Assembly (NCBI RefSeq): GCF_018812025.1
Contig: NC_063066.1
Span: 12,735,882-12,799,881 of the forward strand
Direction: 5' to 3'
DNA: 64,000 bases
Origin: Megalobrama amblycephala
Taxonomy: Eukaryota > Chordata > Actinopteri > Cypriniformes > Xenocyprididae
Of the stretch, positions 61,218 to 64,000 are shown one piece after another. The notes beneath the pieces were generated by a model that ran no database searches, was not told the DNA's origin, and worked only from the letters and a program-made list of their open reading frames with translations. The position numbers and the translations under genes were made by a program. Position 1 is the first letter of the stretch. Each line of letters opens with the position of its first letter.

Positions 61218-61434
61218 AATGGCTTTTGTAGACAGAAAAAAAAAAGCACCGCAAACATATTGAGTGAAACCGATTTTCTTATAGGGCTTTTGAGATAAGG
61301 TGTTTCCTGATAAAACATGCAATATATAAAGCTGCTCACAAGCATCCCATTAGTGAGCTGTGAAACATTTAAAACTGCACTCTCATAATCCATAACCTAA
61401 AGGTTATTTTGCACCTTTCTCATATTTTACTCCT
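61218..61434. other. Source copy of the 215-bp duplicated segment
   Basis: Lies in continuous unique sequence (61000-61800), without flanking duplication or terminal repeats, so it appears to be host DNA rather than a transposon. It contains an A-run of 10 where the derived copy has 7. It may be part of a conserved non-coding element; no coding potential recognised. Confidence 0.6.
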
Positions 61435-62989
61435 CTCAAGCCACAGCCACCGATTTCCGCAGTTACTCTCTTGCTGCTATTAATTTTCCCATACCGCTCT
61501 CCTCATAGAGGGAGCTAATAAAATCAAGGAGGTCGAGAATGGTTTCTAGGATGGTGTGTGTCACTGACTGAGGGGGCTTTGATTTATTCTACTTCGTCCT
61601 CCTCCTCTTTGTGGGCAGGGAGGCAGGTATGGAGAGTGAAAGCTGATCTTTTGGAAGAGATGGAGATTCATAAGCAATGACTCCCAGTGCTGAGCTACCA
61701 GCAGGCTTAAGTTGAGTGAGAGATGGAGACACACGTAGGGAGGCTGGGAGCCCGGGCCCCCAGGGCCAGATCAATCAGCTATGTTTAGAGCTCAGACAGT
61801 AACTGAGCAGTCGGGAAAGAAAAGGGAAAGTGAGAAAGAGAGAAAGGAACGGGGAAAATGACAAACTAGATGGAAGATCATAAGCGACAGACAGTCTCAT
61901 TCACATGTGCTTTGATTTGATATTCTGGTTCACACTTTTCACAGTCTCTCCCAAAGTAAACAGAACAATAAAATGTGTTACAGTGCAAAGCAATGAAAAT
62001 GCAAAAATGAAAACACAGCACCACATCGGTCATGACCGCTTGGTTTTCACTGAAAAGTTCAACCATTTATGAAATGGAGAACATCAGTAAGGAAGTACAC
62101 AGGCCGTGGTTAATTTCCGCAGAAAAGATGATCAAATGCACAGCACTAGAACAATCTGTCCCTGCGAGAATTTGCTTTCATATTAGCGTCAAAGTAAGGG
62201 CAAATGCTTAGAGAAGTCAGTTTATTATGAGAAAAAGTACAGTTGCACATCAGTGCACTCTGTAACTTTGGCTTAATACACACTTCAGTGAACCATCTTT
62301 TAAGAAAGCCGTATGGTCTACTGTTTCAAAATAATGAGGCCAAATCATTAGTCAGGGCAAAAGAGATTTGTAAATGCAGTAAAATCTCCAGCTTTTGGAA
62401 AAAAAAAAAAAAAGAAGAAAAAAAAAAGGTTGCAAACGGATATTAGTTGTAATCCGCCAAGCCACTTTGTTTCTGTTCCCCTAAATGTCACCAGCGAAAT
62501 GGTTGCACAATTTAATTTAACGAACAGAAGTCAACCTTTAACATCTGCTGTACTCCTGTTCATTAAATCATTGTCGATACTGTGGCAAAACTAAACTTTA
62601 ATCAGCATCTACTAGAGCATAGCTTATTTGATTTAGTTTAAAAACTATGCACTGCTTTTGTTTGAACTTGAGAGCATTTGTCTTAAATAATAAATCAGCC
62701 CAGTGCTTTCATTTTCAGTTTGGATGACCTTGAAGTATTAATATTCTGTCAACGTCAATCATCTACTGTGAGAGGTGGTGAGAAAGTCATAGTCAATAGG
62801 TATTCATACATTTTTAAGAAACAGTAGAAGTTTTTATGCATACTTCAAAAGATAAGCATCCAAAACATGCCAATGTCATTTTAATTACAGTTCTCAATGG
62901 TAAGAAAGTGACATTTTTGCCATTGTAATATGTACAGGAATTTAATTTAACTCAGATTACAATAAACAAGACTAGACTTTTAATGGGCT
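61435..62989. other. No gene seen; mostly unique sequence
   Basis: Mixed composition to about 62200, then AT-rich. A-rich run at 62399-62428. No exon, RNA gene or repeat terminus recognised. Confidence 0.4.
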
Positions 62990-63570
62990 TTTTTTTTTTG
63001 TTTTTATATGCATTTCAAGTTATTTGTTTATTTAATACATTATAATTATAGATAATGGAAAAAGGTTATACCTCCATCTGTGGATTTTAATATTCGTACT
63101 GTCAAACAGACCAGAAATTAGTGATCTTAACGAGTACGGATTATAGTGTGATAGAAGATCACTTAATTACAGAGGAGCCAGACAATTTAGAGCTTCATAA
63201 AAAATAGCACTTTTTAAAAAATTGTTAACAGATATGAGCAGTCATTGTAGCGATGATAAAATAAGGCTGATATGATAAGATTTCTAGCCCTGCTAAGAAC
63301 TCTCGCTGCTGCATTTTGAATCATCTGGAGCCTGTTTATGGAGACTGCAGGGCATCCAGCCAGTAATGCATTACAATAATCCTGTCTTGAGGTCATGAGT
63401 GCATGAACTAGCTTTTCTGCATCAGGAACAGAGCATGTTTCATAACTTAACAGTATTTATAAGGTGGAAGAAAGCTGCTCTAGAGACATTGGAAATGTAC
63501 TTTTCAAAACATAAATTGCTTTCAAGCATGACACCCAGGTCCTTACCTGTAGAGGACAACATAACAGCAC
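62990..63570 (-). pseudogene. L2-like LINE ORF2 C-terminal fragment
   Basis: On the minus strand, from about 63565: GVMLESNLCFEKYISNVSRA followed by AFFHL; then, after a frameshift, EKLVHALMTSRQDYCNALLA, and SINRLQMIQNAAARVLSRAR. Further on are weak remnants (ALNCLAPL, then SDLL) of the end of the RT ORF. These are the RT thumb and C-terminal motifs of fish L2-type non-LTR elements. Several stops and frameshifts are present. The T-run at 62991-63000 on the plus strand could be the 3' poly(A) end. Confidence 0.75.
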
Positions 63571-64000
63571 ATCACAGTACACAGATTTTATACAGTACAA
63601 TCATCTTATGTTTATGAGTGTTGGGTTCAATGAATTCCACTGGTTTGTCAGAATTTTGCTGTAGTCTGCAAAGTTTTGTAGTTTTGCTGGCGTCACGTCA
63701 GTTACACTTTTTCCATAAGCTGAATAGGGAAGGTGTAGGACGTAGCGTAAGCTTTGTGAACTGCAAGAGCTTTACACTTTGTGTACGTTGAATATGGAAG
63801 GCAGCTCGTGCGGAAGCTAGATATTTAACTTCAGAACTTGTTAAATATGGATTTTTTTTTTTTTTTTACACAAACGATTCAGAAGGCCTTTATTAACCCC
63901 CCGGAGCTGTGTGGAGCACATATTTATGATGGATGGATGTGGATGGAAGCACTTTCTTCAGCTCACACTCATCGATCCCTTTCACTGACATTATAAAGAT
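63571..64000. repeat. Dispersed repeat, partial copy of 13205-13430
   Basis: TTCAGAAGGCCTTTATTAAC and CCGGAGCTGTGTGGAGCA at about 63880-63918 match 13346-13381 in direct orientation. A T-run lies at 63851-63867. It continues past the window edge. Confidence 0.5.

Overview
The window looks like gene-poor (intergenic or deep intronic) DNA from a ray-finned fish, most likely a cyprinid of the carp, goldfish or zebrafish group. I infer this from the transposon community: a DIRS-type tyrosine-recombinase retrotransposon, several Tc1 families, hAT and Harbinger remnants, an R2-like LINE, an L2-like LINE, a fish tRNA-SINE, and many TTAA-ended or foldback MITEs. Long TA and GAAA microsatellites and an AT-rich background fit as well. 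I could not support any host exon, tRNA, rRNA or CRISPR array. Every coding sequence I recognise belongs to a mobile element, and only the DIRS tyrosine recombinase is still open across its whole domain.

Layout. 1-4.35 kb is the right part of a DIRS-like element: end of the gag-like ORF, a broken RT-RNase H, an intact-looking tyrosine recombinase and DIRS-style split repeats. It sits inside a TTAA-ended DNA element whose second copy is at 16.3 kb. 5-13 kb carries MITEs, a Harbinger fragment with a MADF-like piece, and a 549-bp foldback element. 13.5-17.3 kb holds two decayed Tc1 transposases and a three-layer nest of MITEs. 20.4-21.7 kb is a hAT inside a hAT with readable target-site duplications. 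25-28.5 kb has foldback repeats, MITEs and a 1,077-bp element with a 9-bp target duplication that carries a RecQ-like helicase fragment. 30.6-32.35 kb is a 5'-truncated minus-strand LINE with a restriction-like endonuclease. 32.7-34.66 kb is a Tc1 remnant running into a roughly 34-bp minisatellite. 35-43.3 kb has copies of one short MITE family, including a palindrome of about 950 bp between TA arrays, plus a GC-rich LTR-like segment. 50.1 kb is a SINE. 50.7-54.2 kb is a recent tandem duplication of a GGGCCC-bounded repeat. 57.3-58.9 kb is a Tc1 element with both ends. 59.9-61.4 kb contains a 215-bp duplication whose derived copy is flanked by a 31-bp target-like repeat. 63.0-63.6 kb is an L2-like LINE fragment.

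How parts act together. There is no operon or host pathway here. The relations that can be read are insertional: which element interrupted which, which copies are paralogous, and which lesions inactivated each. I see no convincing new functional system. The items most worth a second look are the RecQ-carrying TIR element, the templated-looking insertion at 59.9 kb, the recent 1.67-kb tandem duplication and the transposase-minisatellite fusion. All family calls rest on motif recognition, not database searches.
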